The position numbers and the translations under genes were made by a program. Shown one piece after another: positions 23,011 to 32,706 of a DNA stretch of 64,000 nucleotides. The stretch comes from Meghimatium bilineatum (lineage: Eukaryota > Mollusca > Gastropoda > Stylommatophora > Philomycidae): the NCBI GenBank assembly GCA_034231615.1, contig CM067317.1, positions 47,621,376 to 47,685,375 on the forward strand, in the 5' to 3' direction. Numbering within the stretch: the first letter of the stretch is position 1; each line of letters begins with the position of its first letter. Below the pieces are notes generated by a model. The model had not been told where the DNA came from and did no database searches. It saw only the letters and a program-made list of their open reading frames with translations.

Positions 23011-23228
23011 TCCGTTACACGGTGCATACACTTGTATAATTGTCGTGTCTGTGTTGTCGTTACACGGTACGTACACGTGTATAATTGTCGTGTCTGTGTT
23101 GTCGTTACACGGTGCATACACTTGTATAATTGTCGTGTCTCTGTTGTCGTTACACGGTGTGTACACTTGTATAATTGTCGTGTCTGTGTTGTCGTTACAC
23201 GGTGTGTACACTTGTATAATTGTCGATG
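23011..23228. repeat. 45-bp minisatellite, 5 copies, encoding the endonuclease QVYAP motif on minus
   Basis: Unit begins GTTACACGGTGCATACACTT and ends GTGTCTGTGTTGTC. On the minus strand each copy reads TIIQVYAPCNDNTD with small changes. 45 bp is 15 codons, so the frame is kept. Confidence 0.93.
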
Positions 23229-23541
23229 GCCTACTTTCCTCCGTTAATTTTATTTTTTAATTCTTTCTGATATAAATTATGTCTCAACAATTAAATTGAA
23301 GTGTAATTACCACCCCATATTTATGTTCTAGATATGTTCTCTCGTGATTCTTTCGCTCTACCCCAGATGATTACATAGTCTTCGTGAATGTGTTTATACT
23401 TTTCCCATTCTTACGGTGTCGGTTATTTCTATTATTTCTGTCTTAATTAATCTTCATGGAGTTAACAGTATCATGTTCTTTATTGTTTATTCCGCATATG
23501 TTTAGTATCAACATTTTAGTATTCTTTGTTGTGTTTGTCAT

Positions 23542-24399
23542 ATTAACTGTTATTCCTTTAATTTTACATCTAATTAATCTTTTTGAATTTCACATTTATA
23601 CTTAACTCAAAGTATGGAATTTAACTGCAAGATTTTACTCGTTCCGGCTTGTAAGCCCGTCGATGTGACACTGAAATATGCTAGCCTGTTTGCGCTTTCG
23701 CATTTTCAGCCGCCATGATGGCCAGATTTTTTTAACACAATTTTTAGTCAAATTTCTTCTTCTTATGGTTCATGATGTGCGGGGTTAATAATAACACCAT
23801 ATGACAGACTTCTATTTCGTGTGGCATCAATAATATCCGATACCGATGTTCTCCGAAACTTAAACAAGAAAAATTAAGAAATTTTATTACATTGGTTAAA
23901 AATGACCAAAATAAATTTCATGGACAGCATCATTTAAAAATGGCAAAATATCTTAAATTTGGCCTTAAAACTGCCAAATTGGCTACCTTGATTCTAAATG
24001 AATCGTTGAGATAATTCTGTACCTCTCAGCAATACAAGACGAGTAACGAACACAAATATATTAGATTAGAGTGTTGCTAAGTATTTATATATTTCTAGCT
24101 TTCTTCTTTGGCTACGGTTCTCAGTTCTAGTTATAACCACGTTTTAACCAAGAGTTCACCTGTTCTTAATCATTACTCCACATATCTTCAAATGTGTTAT
24201 GGCTTTATCACTATAATCAGCGATAACTTTACAAATTTGTTATTGGAATGCAACTTTGTTACTATATTAACTTCAATAGTTTATATATAGTTTTTTTCGT
24301 TTCCTAAACTATATGTTTTATTAATGAATTAAGCCTATGCACCCCCAAGCAGGCTTACATGTTCGGGGGCATGAGCCATGAGTAAGCATATTTTATTTT
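23542..24399. other. No gene; possible relic of a GCCA-ended MITE
   Basis: Between about 23715 (CATGATGGCCAGATTT) and 23990 (AAATTGGCTACCTTG) there is weak similarity to the ends and interior of the 10267-10470 element, not enough to fix borders. The rest is AT-rich. A G/C hairpin (CCCCCAAGCAGG...TTCGGGGGC) lies at 24342-24369. Confidence 0.35.
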
Positions 24400-24915
24400 T
24401 ATTTATCCGTGGATATATTCTCGCATTTGTATCTATCCGTGGATATGCTCTCTCATTTGTATATATCTGTGGATATGTTCTCTCCTTTGTATCTATCCGT
24501 GGACATGCTCTCTCCTTTGTATCTATCCGTGGATATTCTCTCTAATTTTGTGTCTGTCTGTGGATAAGTTACCTCATTTGTATATCCGTGATAAGTTCCC
24601 TCATTTGTATATTCGTGGATATGTTATCTCATTTGTATGTATCCGTGGATAATTTATCTCATATATACCAGTGGATATGTTCTCTAATCTGTATCTCTAT
24701 TCGTGGATATGTTCTCTCATTTGTATATATCCGTGTATATGTTCTCTCCTTAGTATCTATCAGTAGATATGCTCTCTAATTTTGTGTCTATCCGTGGATA
24801 ATTTCCCTTATTTTTGTCTATCCGTGAATTATATATATCCGTGGATATGTTCTCTCATTTGTATATCTATCCGTGGATATGCTCTCTCACTTGTGTCTAT
24901 CCGTGGATGTTCTCG
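24400..24915. repeat. Degenerate 28-30-bp minisatellite
   Basis: Repeats of TATCCGTGGATATGTTCTCTC plus ATTTGTA, about 17 copies with many length changes. Confidence 0.9.
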
Positions 24916-25137
24916 GCCTCATTCCACGTGACTGTGATTATTTTGAGAGGTTGAAAAAGCTTAGAGGATTGCATACATTTTACTCGTGTTCCCCAATATG
25001 CAAGTCGTTCTTCCCAACGAAGTGACATGCCGAGTGTCGTAAATAACACTCATAGCAAATAACACTGTAGCTTCTAGCAATAAGAAAGCTTCAAACTGGG
25101 TAATGAAGGCTTGCTAATAACTAGACACACACAGAAT

Positions 25138-25565
25138 CACATCTAATGTTGTTGTCAAGCCTTTAGATAATGGTGTTGTTAATTCAATAGATAATGGTAT
25201 CAAGCTAGTAGATAATGTTGCCAAGCCAGAAAATAATGTTGTCAAGTCAGTAGATAATGTTGTTGTAAATCCAGCATATAATATTGTTGTTAAGCTAGTA
25301 GATACTGTTCTTGTCAAGCCAGTAGACAATGTTGTTGTCAAGCCAGTTGAGAATGTTGTTATCAAGCCAGCAGATATTGTTGTCAAGCTAGCAGATACTG
25401 TTCTTGTCAAGCCAGTAGACAATGTTGTTGTAAAGCCAGTAGATAATGTTGCTGTCAAGTCGGTAGATAATGTTGCTGTCAAGTCAGTAGATAATGTTAT
25501 CAAGCCAGTAGATAATGTTGTTGTCAAGCCAGTAGACAATGTTGTTGTAAAGTCATTAGAGAATG
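25138..25565. repeat. 24-bp minisatellite (with 21-bp versions)
   Basis: Unit AAGCCAGTAGATAATGTTGT plus TGTC, about 18 copies. A 141-codon minus-strand ORF (STGLTTTL repeats) is a product of the 3-fold period and not a gene. Confidence 0.93.
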
Positions 25566-25594
25566 TTGAGATTTGTTGTGCTCTCCGCCTTCCC

Positions 25595-26270
25595 TACATT
25601 ATCATCATTAAGTTCCGTCTCCGCAACGAAGATTGGCTGCAACGTATCTCCAACATCTCCTGTCTCTTGTCTTGGTTGTGCACGCTGCTAGATTAACCTG
25701 TACATCGTGGGATGTTACTCTCCCACTTATATCTCTGCCTACCTCTTCCTCGCTTCCCTTTGACTTTACCCTCAAGTAAGGTCTTCAATAAGGTGCATGT
25801 CTTTAATGCTTCCAAAGTATTTTATTTTCCTGATCTTTATTTCTCTTAGTAGTTCTTTCTTCATATTAAGTGTCTTTAGCACCTCTTTATTTGTTTTCTT
25901 CTCTTTCCATGATGTTCTCCCTATTCTTCTATATACCCACATCTCAAAGGCTTCAATTTTGTCTTCTAATTGTTTATTTAGTGTCCATGTTTCTGAGCCA
26001 TACATTAATATAAAATAGATGTAGCATTTTATAATTCTCATTTTTAACATGTGTGTAATTTGTTTAGATATTAATAATTTCCTCATGTCATTGAAGGTAC
26101 TTTTAGCCATTTCTATTCTCCTTTTAACTTCTGTTTCACATCTGCCATCATTTGTGACTATGTGTCCAAGATATTGATACTGTTTTACTTGTAGTAGTTT
26201 CTCTCCCTGTATGTTTATGTTTACCTCCTGTTCTTCTGTGTCTTTGCTGATTATCATGATTATCCCCTCT
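25595..26270 (-). pseudogene. LINE family A, 5'-truncated RT thumb-to-end copy
   Basis: Minus strand from about 26265: IIMIISKDTEEQEVNINIQG, YLGHIVTNDGRCE, YGSETWTLNKQLEDK, YRRIGRTSWKEKKTNKEV, LNMKKELLREIKIRKIKYFG, then (frame change near 25795) GKVKGKRGRGRQRYKWESNI and a tail ending GGAGACGGAACTTAATGATGATAATG. This is very close to 682-1112 plus 5445-5690, so it bridges those two fragments and defines the family 3' half (about 0.68 kb). Catalytic motifs are absent. Its 5' break at about 26268 is abrupt. Confidence 0.9.
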
Positions 26271-26587
26271 CTTACCCAGAATGACATATATAACATGACA
26301 ATGAGTACTAGGCAAGCAGTAAAAGAGACCAGCTAAAGGGAATAGTAAAAGAAATTAACAAAATAAAGTATCAAAAGAGAATAGAAAAACACTAGCAAAG
26401 GAAAGTAGAAAAGGAAAGTAGAAAAAGAAGGTAGCAACAGAGAAGAGGAAGGCCTCCTCTCTCTCCAAATTCCCACCAACCCCACTGTGGTTCCATAACC
26501 GCTACCTTCACTATTTTGTATGGCTGTAAGTTTAATAGCGTTGTTCTTTATTCTCTGTGTGTAATTATCCATTGTAGTATTTCAGTG
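26271..26587. other. No gene recognised; purine-rich stretch
   Basis: AAAGGAAAGTAGAAAA-type purine-rich repeats (26380-26440), then unremarkable sequence. Confidence 0.45.
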
Positions 26588-26705
26588 GGCAAATGATTTA
26601 GCTAGTGGTGCCCATCTCCTCTCCAGTTGTATCCACATCGCTGAGTATGCTGAGGCATCCAATGTGGTACCCCTACGACCATGAAGGGTTACGGGTTTAT
26701 TGATT
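26588..26705 (+). pseudogene. LINE family E 3' end
   Basis: GCTGAGGCATCCAATGTGGT then ACCC, CTACGACC, TGAAGGGTTACGGGTTTATT and GATT match the end of the copy at 47940-48150 almost base for base. A deletion removes the part encoding RIRWRTLC. Only the very end remains. Confidence 0.75.
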
Positions 26706-26811
26706 AGTGAATGATGGCTGTAAAGCTGTGATATTACCAAATAGTACACACGCCCACTGTTGAAAGGTTCGTAACTACCAATGAGAGGTACATTATACTT
26801 AGCCACAACAG

Positions 26812-26905
26812 GCATCATCATCAAGTAGCAACAAAGTGTTTCTGCTATAGACCTCCATTATCCTCTTTTATTTCCTTGGTTGTGCACTCTGCTAGACCCT
26901 TCTCA
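26812..26905 (-). pseudogene. LINE family A 3' end, relic
   Basis: CATCATCATCAAGTAGCAAC at the left is the antisense of the family TGATGATGATG tail. GGTTGTGCACTCTGCTAGA matches the same place in 25595-25700. Strongly diverged. Confidence 0.6.
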
Positions 26906-27268
26906 CCCCGCCCCGCCCTAATTATTGACGTAATTTATGGACATCCTTATACATGTTTCACAGTCAGAAACTGCTACTTGGAATATTCGTGCTCAAACAA
27001 GATGTAGCGTAATTTTAGGGCTGGTGTATTGAGACAGATTTTTACACCTTACAAAACAGGAAATAAGATGTCAGACAATCATTGACATATCACACTGAAT
27101 CCTGAACTGTTTATAAGTTAGATAACTCATGGCGATACGTTCGTGTCTGGCGTCGCTGTTACAGATAAGACAAAGATGGTGCGGGTTAAACCACAATGAC
27201 GTGTAACTCGTTCATAATGTTCTAAATATAACTGGCCATTTATTTGTGACCATCGATTTTTTAGAATA
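26906..27268. other. No gene recognised
   Basis: Ordinary sequence, no ORF. Confidence 0.5.
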
Positions 27269-27428
27269 CCTATTGACTAATTGGAAAAAGTCCTTCTAAA
27301 TTGACTCATCTGACTTTACCCTGTGATTTTCAATGGATGTCGACGCAAAGTATAAATTTAGTAAACAATGACAAACACCAGATAATCAAATGAGTCATTT
27401 TAGAAGGATGTATGTCCATTAGTCGAAA
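27269..27428. mobile_element. Inverted-repeat element, about 160 bp
   Basis: Left arm GACTAATTGG...TCCTTCTAAATTGACTCA (27273-27310) and right arm TGAGTCATTTTAGAAGGATG...CCATTAGTC (27390-27424) are reverse complements over about 35-40 bp with few mismatches. There is no ORF between. MITE or foldback element. Confidence 0.65.
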
Positions 27429-27599
27429 GATCTACTTTAGTTGGTCGGTCTCGATTCATTATATACATGTATGAGCGTTTTAATAGTAGCTTCTTGCAGA
27501 TTTCCGCAACCCATAATATTTGTAGCATGATTCAAGAAGTGGCTCTCAACCCAGCATTTTTGGTTATAGTGATTTTTCTAGGCAATGTAAATACGTTCA

Positions 27600-27712
27600 G
27601 TAGTTTGCCAGTGCTTTCTGAACGGTCCGGATGCACAATTGCCAGTGATGGGGATCGAACTGGGTACCTTATCCGTCACAGACTCCGCCACTGTGCCACC
27701 CCGCCACAAACC
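27600..27712 (-). mobile_element. tRNA-derived SINE head
   Basis: On the minus strand TGGCACAGTGG (27698-27688) fits box A exactly, and AGTTCGATCCC (27661-27651) fits box B with one or two differences. The sequence between and around them does not fold as a complete tRNA acceptor stem, so a SINE is more likely than a tRNA gene. The body may extend to about 27560. Confidence 0.6.
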
Positions 27713-27941
27713 GAACCTATACTAGGGTCAGTATAATGTCCATTTCTATGTCAGAAGCATTTACAGTATGTTACCATGTCCCGAAAGGGAGAAAAGAATA
27801 ATAACGCTGTCACTTTCCATGCATATAGTAAGATGCTACTAAGAAGGTTAGTTAATCAAAACACGATAATCATTGATATGAATCTTTCTGAAAGTAGCGA
27901 TGCTGTCCTCTCTGGAGTATTTAATAGCAAAGTTGTCAGAA

Positions 27942-28575
27942 AGTATCTGACAGAGAGTATCCGACAGAGAGTATCCGACAGGGTGTATCTGACAGAGAGT
28001 ATCCGACAGGGTGTATCTGACAGAGAGTATCCGACAGGGTGTATTTGACAGAGAGTATCCGACAGGGTGTATCTGACAGAGAGTATCCGACAGGGTGTAT
28101 CTGACAGAGAGTATCCGACAGGGTTTATCTGACAGAGAATATGCGACAGGGTGTATCTGACAGAGAGTATCCGACAGGGTGTATCTGACAGAGAGTATCC
28201 GACAGGGTGTATCTGACAGAGAGTATCCGACAGGGTGTATCTGACAGAGAGTATCCGACAGGGTGTATTTGACAGAGAGTATCCGACAGGGTGTATCTGA
28301 CAGAGAGTAACCGATAGGGTGTATCTGACAGAGAGTATCCGACCGAGAGTAGCCGACAGAGGTTATTCGACAGAGGGTATCCGACCGAGGGTATCTGACA
28401 GATGGTATCCAACAGAGAGTATCCGACAGAGAGTATCCGACATAGTGTATCCGACAGAGAGTATCCGACAGAGAGTAACCAACAGAGAGTATCCGACAGA
28501 GAGTAACCGACAGAGTGTAACCGACAGAGAGTATCCGGCTTAGTGTATCCGACATAGAGTATCCGACAGAGAATA
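27942..28575. repeat. 14-bp / 28-bp minisatellite
   Basis: The basic unit is about 14 bp (GAGAGTATCCGACA). The left 370 bp are regular 28-bp dimers (GAGAGTATCCGACAGGGTGT then ATCTGACA). The right 250 bp are irregular monomers. Minus-strand ORFs of 95 and 235 codons come from the even period. Confidence 0.95.
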
Positions 28576-29204
28576 AAGCAATATTGTTTATTTACAATAT
28601 TGTTTAACGTGCCCTGCTTGGTTATGCTTGGGGTTATGGTTATGGTTAGGGTTAGTTATGTAAAACACACCTCTCCTAACCCAACCACTAACCCTAAAAT
28701 AATTAATAATAAAATTAATAACTGATTTGTTGATATAATATTTAGATTAGTTATCCTTAAAATAAGCTGGTAGGCACGCGTTCCAGACAAGAGTCCAATA
28801 ATGTCGTAAGAAAACTGTCAATACTGCATTTTTCCCTCGTTAAGGAGGTTCAGGGAGAAGATTGAATAGCTGTCGTAGGAGGACACTAATAAGGTTGTCT
28901 GTAAGAGCTGGCTGTCCCTTCTCTTTGCTGGACAAGCTGACACAGAAGCCAGAGGCAGAGCAGAAGTCGGATGTATCAAAAGGCGCAGATATCGCAACTC
29001 ATTTGTAATCATTTCACCACTTATGATTCTGTTTTTCTGACTACATCTTGCAGATCGTAGACTGTCCATAATTTGCGCCAAATATGGTGGGGGGGGGGGT
29101 AGTGATGTGAAACAAAGGCTTAAAGTTATTGGAAAGTTATTGACAAATTACTGAGAGTTTGACAAAAATTTCATACAGTAATACTATTTTTTGACACACC
29201 ATTT
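28576..29204. other. No gene; TTAGGG-like inverted repeats and a G-run
   Basis: GGTTATGGTTATGGTTAGGGTTAG near 28628 (split here by its own irregularity) and CTAACCC...ACTAACCCTAA near 28676 form a weak inverted repeat. A run of 11 Gs lies near 29088. No coding signal. Confidence 0.5.
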
Positions 29205-29695
29205 CTTCTTCTTCAGAGTTCATTCTCAAACTTCCCCTGGAATTTTTGTAGCAGGACATTCTCAAACTTCACCTGGAATTCTTGTAGCAGGACATTCTCA
29301 AACTTCACCTGGAATTCTTGTAGCAGGACATTCTCAAACTCCCGATAATCTTTCTTGTAGCTAGACATTATCAAACTCCCGCTGAATCTCTCTTATAGCA
29401 GGACATTCTCAAACTTCCGATAATCTCTCTTGTAGCTAGACATTCTCAAACTCCCGCTGAATCTCTCTTGTAGCAGGACATTCTCAAACTTCCGATAATC
29501 TCTCTTGTAGCTAGACATTCTCAAACTCCCGCTGAATCTCTCTTGTAGCAGGACATTCTCAAGCTCCCGCTGGTTCTCTCTCGTATCAAGACAATGTTTT
29601 TATTAGATTTCCAGCAGGGTATAGTCCAGATTATGGATATTCTTAAGTCGTCGCTTTATTTTCGCCAATGGCTCGACACATCTGTATTTGGCAGG
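29205..29695 (-). mobile_element. GAA-tailed SINE-like element with internal tandem expansion
   Basis: The left end TTCTTCTTCTTCAGAGTTCA is the antisense of a GAA tail. The right part ATTAGATTTCCAGCAGGGTA, then GCCAATGGCTCGACACATC (29600-29690) matches the elements at 40631, 54128 and 54849. Between them, where the others have one CATTCTCAAAC...GTAGCAGGAC segment, this copy has about ten. Confidence 0.75.
29225..29575. repeat. 36-37-bp minisatellite born from SINE sequence
   Basis: Units such as TCTCTTGTAGCAGGACATTC then TCAAACTCCCGCTGAA, about 9-10 copies. Alternate units read CTAGACATT and CAGGACATT, so a dimeric order is starting. Confidence 0.93.
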
Positions 29696-30374
29696 TTATA
29701 TACTAATTAAAGTGTTTGAATGTGATTTTATTTTCTAAAGATGAGTTTGTTAAACAAGTTTTTAAAAGTGAGGGGTTGGGTGGTAAACAAATAGGATCAT
29801 TTATCAGGTGGGTGCCTACATTCACGAGAGTTGTTAACAATGGGTCGGGAGTCTAAAATTGTTGACACAATTCCTTGACAGCCCCTAATCTGCGGTAATG
29901 TGAGATGCAAAATCCGGGGAAGGCATGAAATGTCCATAAAGAAAATTACCGGAGATAAAATTAAAAACTCTGAAGGTATTCATAATTCAGAAGTAGGAAT
30001 TGCAGAACTAAAGTGTTTCTACGAGATTATTTTTAGAGTACCGAAGGTCAAATGAAACGACGACGAGTTTTGTGATGTCTTTAAGGGTAGAAGATTGCCT
30101 TAGAGGTCACCCAATTTTCAGAAACCGACATCACGGCAGAATTCTTTTTAAGAGATCTAGAACCAGCAACATTGATCTGACGTCATCATACGTTGCCAGT
30201 TTTTCCCCCAGAATGCTGCCACATTTTATATATTTGTTTTCTTTGAGTAAAACAAAGTGCGAACACAATGCCTTGCTTATGTCAGGCTATAGGAAAAGGG
30301 TCTTTGTATTCTTTCCTGTAATTTTTTTTCCATGGTTCCTTCACGGCATATTTGACATTATTTAAATTTGGTAT
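29696..30374. other. No gene recognised
   Basis: A 97-codon ORF at 30072-30365 shows no domain. No repeat recognised. Confidence 0.45.
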
Positions 30375-31215
30375 CTGTCTTATGTTGTCTGTCTGCCAGA
30401 CTGTTTGTCCAGTTGTCTGTTTTGCTCTTTGTCTGACTGTCTGTTTGGCTATCTGTCTCGCTGTCTGCCTCATTGTCTGTCTGTTTCGCTGTCTATCGCA
30501 TCTTATGTCTCCTGGTCTGTCTGCTTGGCTGTCTAGTTAGCTCTACCTGTCTCTATCTGCCTCTCAGCATGGCTCGCTGTCTGCCTCTGAGTATGGCTCT
30601 CTGTCTGCCTCTGAGTATGATTCTCTGTCTGCCTCTGAGTATTGGTCTCTGTCTGCCTCTGAGTATGGCTCTCTGTCTGCCTCTGAGTATGGGTCTCTGT
30701 CTTCCTCTGAGTATGGGTCTCTGTCTGCCTCTGAGTATGGCTCTCTGTCTGCCTCTGAGTATGGGTCTCTGTCTGCCTCTGAGTATGAGTCTCTGTCTGC
30801 CTCTGAGTATGGGTCTCTGTCTGCCTCTGAGTATTGGTCTCTGTCTGCCTCTGAGTATGGCTCTCTGTCTGCCTCTGAGTATGGCTCTCTGTCTGCCTCT
30901 GAGTATGGCTCTCTGTCTGCCTCTGAGTATGGGTCTCTGTCTGCCTCTGAGTATGGCTCTCTGTCTGCCTCTGAGTATGATTCTCTGTTTGCCTCTGAGT
31001 ATGATTCTCTGTCTGCCTCTGAGTATGGGTCTCTGCCTCTGAGTATGGGTCTCTGTCTGCCTCTGAGTATGGCTATCTGTCTGCCTCTGAGTATGGGTCT
31101 CTGCCTCTGAGTATGACTCTCTGTCTGCCTCTGAGTATGGCTCTCTGCCTCTGAGTATGGCTCTTTGTCTGCCTCTGAATATGGCTCTCTGTTTGCCTCT
31201 GAGTATCTCTTTGTC
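30375..31215. repeat. 24-bp minisatellite preceded by degenerate CTGTCTG repeats
   Basis: From about 30555 the unit is CTCTGTCTGCCTCTGAGTAT plus GGGT or GGCT, about 27 copies, some shortened to 18 bp. The 189-codon plus ORF (LCLPLSM repeats) is a period artefact. 30375-30550 is a pyrimidine-rich CTGTCTG tract. Confidence 0.94.
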
Positions 31216-32050
31216 TGCCTTTAATTTTGGCTCGCTGTCTGGTCTTCCTTCTGATATCTGTCTGATCCTCTGTATGACTGTCTGCCTCTCTATCTGACTG
31301 ACTGGCTCTCTTTCTTATGCTGGATACTCGTTCCGTTCCCTCCCCCCCCCCCCGTCTTTCCATCTCTACATCACCCCCTCTAGCTATCACCTTACCTGTA
31401 TATCTCTCACAGACTGTCAATCATCATCATCAAACCCATAACCATTCAGGTTGTCGGGGTGTCACTCTGCAACCATTCACACACAAATTTCGCCACGCAT
31501 CTCTGTAATCAGTTCTTTGTTTGTCTGTCAATCAGTTAACGTTCTGTCTGTAGGTTACTCAGTTTCTAATTTCTTTTTTCTGACATTTAGTCTATTATTT
31601 TTATCGTTGCATTTATTCGTGCATCTACTCAGATGTTTTCTCTCTCTCTCTGTCTCTCGTCTAATCTCGTCTAAGAGAGATCTCGTCTAATTTGATCTTA
31701 CCTTTCTCATTTTGCATGTCTATCAACCCGATTTTCTAAGAGTCCATCTATCCAACATGCATCTACATGCTCATTAATGCATTGATCTATTCAAAATAAT
31801 ACTTCGATTGATTTTTTGTTCTATGATTATACATATATATATATATATATATTCCTTTTATCTACTATTTAAATATATATGTCTACCTGTTACCCAAACT
31901 CGTTCAAGACAAGCATGTGTTCCATGTTAGTATTAGTATACACATTGTTTGTATATACAACAAACAACCGATGTTTTACTCGTCTCTAAATGGAGGACTG
32001 TAGAAACGGGGAAGAAGGGTAGAGATCAAATCACATCGAGAAATGTGGGG
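31216..32050. other. No gene; pyrimidine-rich and AT-rich DNA
   Basis: CT-rich tract to about 31700 with a C-run near 31345, and (AT)n near 31830-31851. No supported gene. Confidence 0.5.
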
Positions 32051-32078
32051 GCTGATATTGAGTAGATAATGATTTTGA
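32051..32078. repeat. Isolated unit of the 29-bp array on the far side of a LINE
   Basis: GCTGATATTGAGTAGATAAT then GATTTTGA matches the 29-bp unit that resumes at about 32714. Confidence 0.7.
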
Positions 32079-32084
32079 AAAAAA

Positions 32085-32706
32085 AGAAAGAAATACCAAT
32101 ATACATATATATATATTGAAAATAACAGACTTATTAACCAAGTGACAGAATTCACATACCTACCTAGGAAGTATTATAACAACAGACAGCAAGAGCAGTA
32201 AAGAAAAACACAATAGATGTAGTAAAGCATACCACGCCCTAGGGCAAATGACACCAATTTTCAGAAACAAAATAGTAGATTTACACACCAAAATGACACT
32301 ATTCAAAACGATTATTATGCCACAGCTCTGCTACCAAAGCCAAGCATGGACAACGAAAGCGCAAGACAAACGTAAACTAGTGACAGCTGAAATGGTATGC
32401 TTACGCAGAATCGTAGGAATATCGCTAAGAGACAGAGTGAGGAATGAGTACATCCGACAAAAAACCGGCACCAACCCAATCTTGGAATATATTAAGCTCC
32501 AACAGATCAAATGGTGTGCACACATCAGCAGACTACCCTCAGACAGCATACCACAGCAAGCTATGCTACACAGATACAGTGAAGGCAGACCTAGAGTCCG
32601 ACCACGAAAACGATGGACCACTGAAATAAAAGAGGCAACAAATTCCACAATATACTCAGCACACAAGAGGGCTATCTCCATAAAACTCATGGGTTTCAGC
32701 GAATAG
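32085..32706 (+). pseudogene. Non-LTR retrotransposon RT C-terminal copy (family F)
   Basis: From 32161 in one open frame: YLGSIITTDSKSSKEKHNRC, AYHALGQMTPIFRNKIV, MTLFKTIIMPQLCYQSQAWT, RRIVGISLRDRVRNEYIRQK, ILEYIKLQQIKWCAHISRLP, RPRVRPRKRWTTEIKEATNS and the stop at 32704. This is the thumb and C-terminal region of a LINE RT (the YLGSI strand, then the TW.T, RRI and KW..H segments, then the RPR.RW tail). A frameshift lies just before 32161. The palm and endonuclease are missing: the copy is 5'-truncated. It ends in ATAGATAGATAG and then the 29-bp array. A minus-strand relative is at 41150-41545. Confidence 0.87.

Larger units (their letters stand above)
20811..23541 (-). pseudogene. Non-LTR retrotransposon (family D), endonuclease plus partial RT, interrupted
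   Basis: Minus strand from an ATG at 23541: MTNTTKNTKMLILNICG, a decayed endonuclease start. At 23230-23010 TIIQVYTPCND, the conserved QVYAP..D strand of APE-type LINE endonucleases, is present as five tandem copies. After the arrays, FFTQLSDVIKSIQN and LAIMEDFKG (the IMGDFN motif, G changed to E, N to K) lie near 22690-22620. Then IDFILLKSRQRYT and ANIDRDHRPIV (the SDH motif, S changed to R) lie near 22170-22090. RT follows: FVDQENLSTEL near 21000 (motif A, degraded), ARVRATEGMIDTF and GVRQGCVLSPLIF at 20850-20812. The YADD box and everything after it are absent. The endonuclease nicks target DNA and the RT primes on it; neither can work here. Confidence 0.85.

Noticed and set aside
23715..23990. 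Second copy of the 10267-10470 TIR element
   Set aside because: End similarity is weak (CATGATGGCCA against CAAGGTAGCCA) and the borders cannot be fixed.
27651..27698. Functional tRNA gene (also 15391, 12522, 51757)
   Set aside because: Internal promoter boxes are present, but I could not fold a complete acceptor stem and anticodon arm. SINE heads are the better explanation; a tRNAscan run would decide.
27848..28555. 235-codon minus-strand ORF
   Set aside because: Entirely composed of the 14/28-bp repeat, with other frames also open.
28620..28700. Interstitial telomere (TTAGGG)n
   Set aside because: Only scattered GGTTAGGGTTAG and CTAACCC motifs in an inverted arrangement; not a tandem telomere array.
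30473..31042. 189-codon plus-strand ORF (LCLPLSM repeats)
   Set aside because: Product of a 24-bp repeat, no attached domain.
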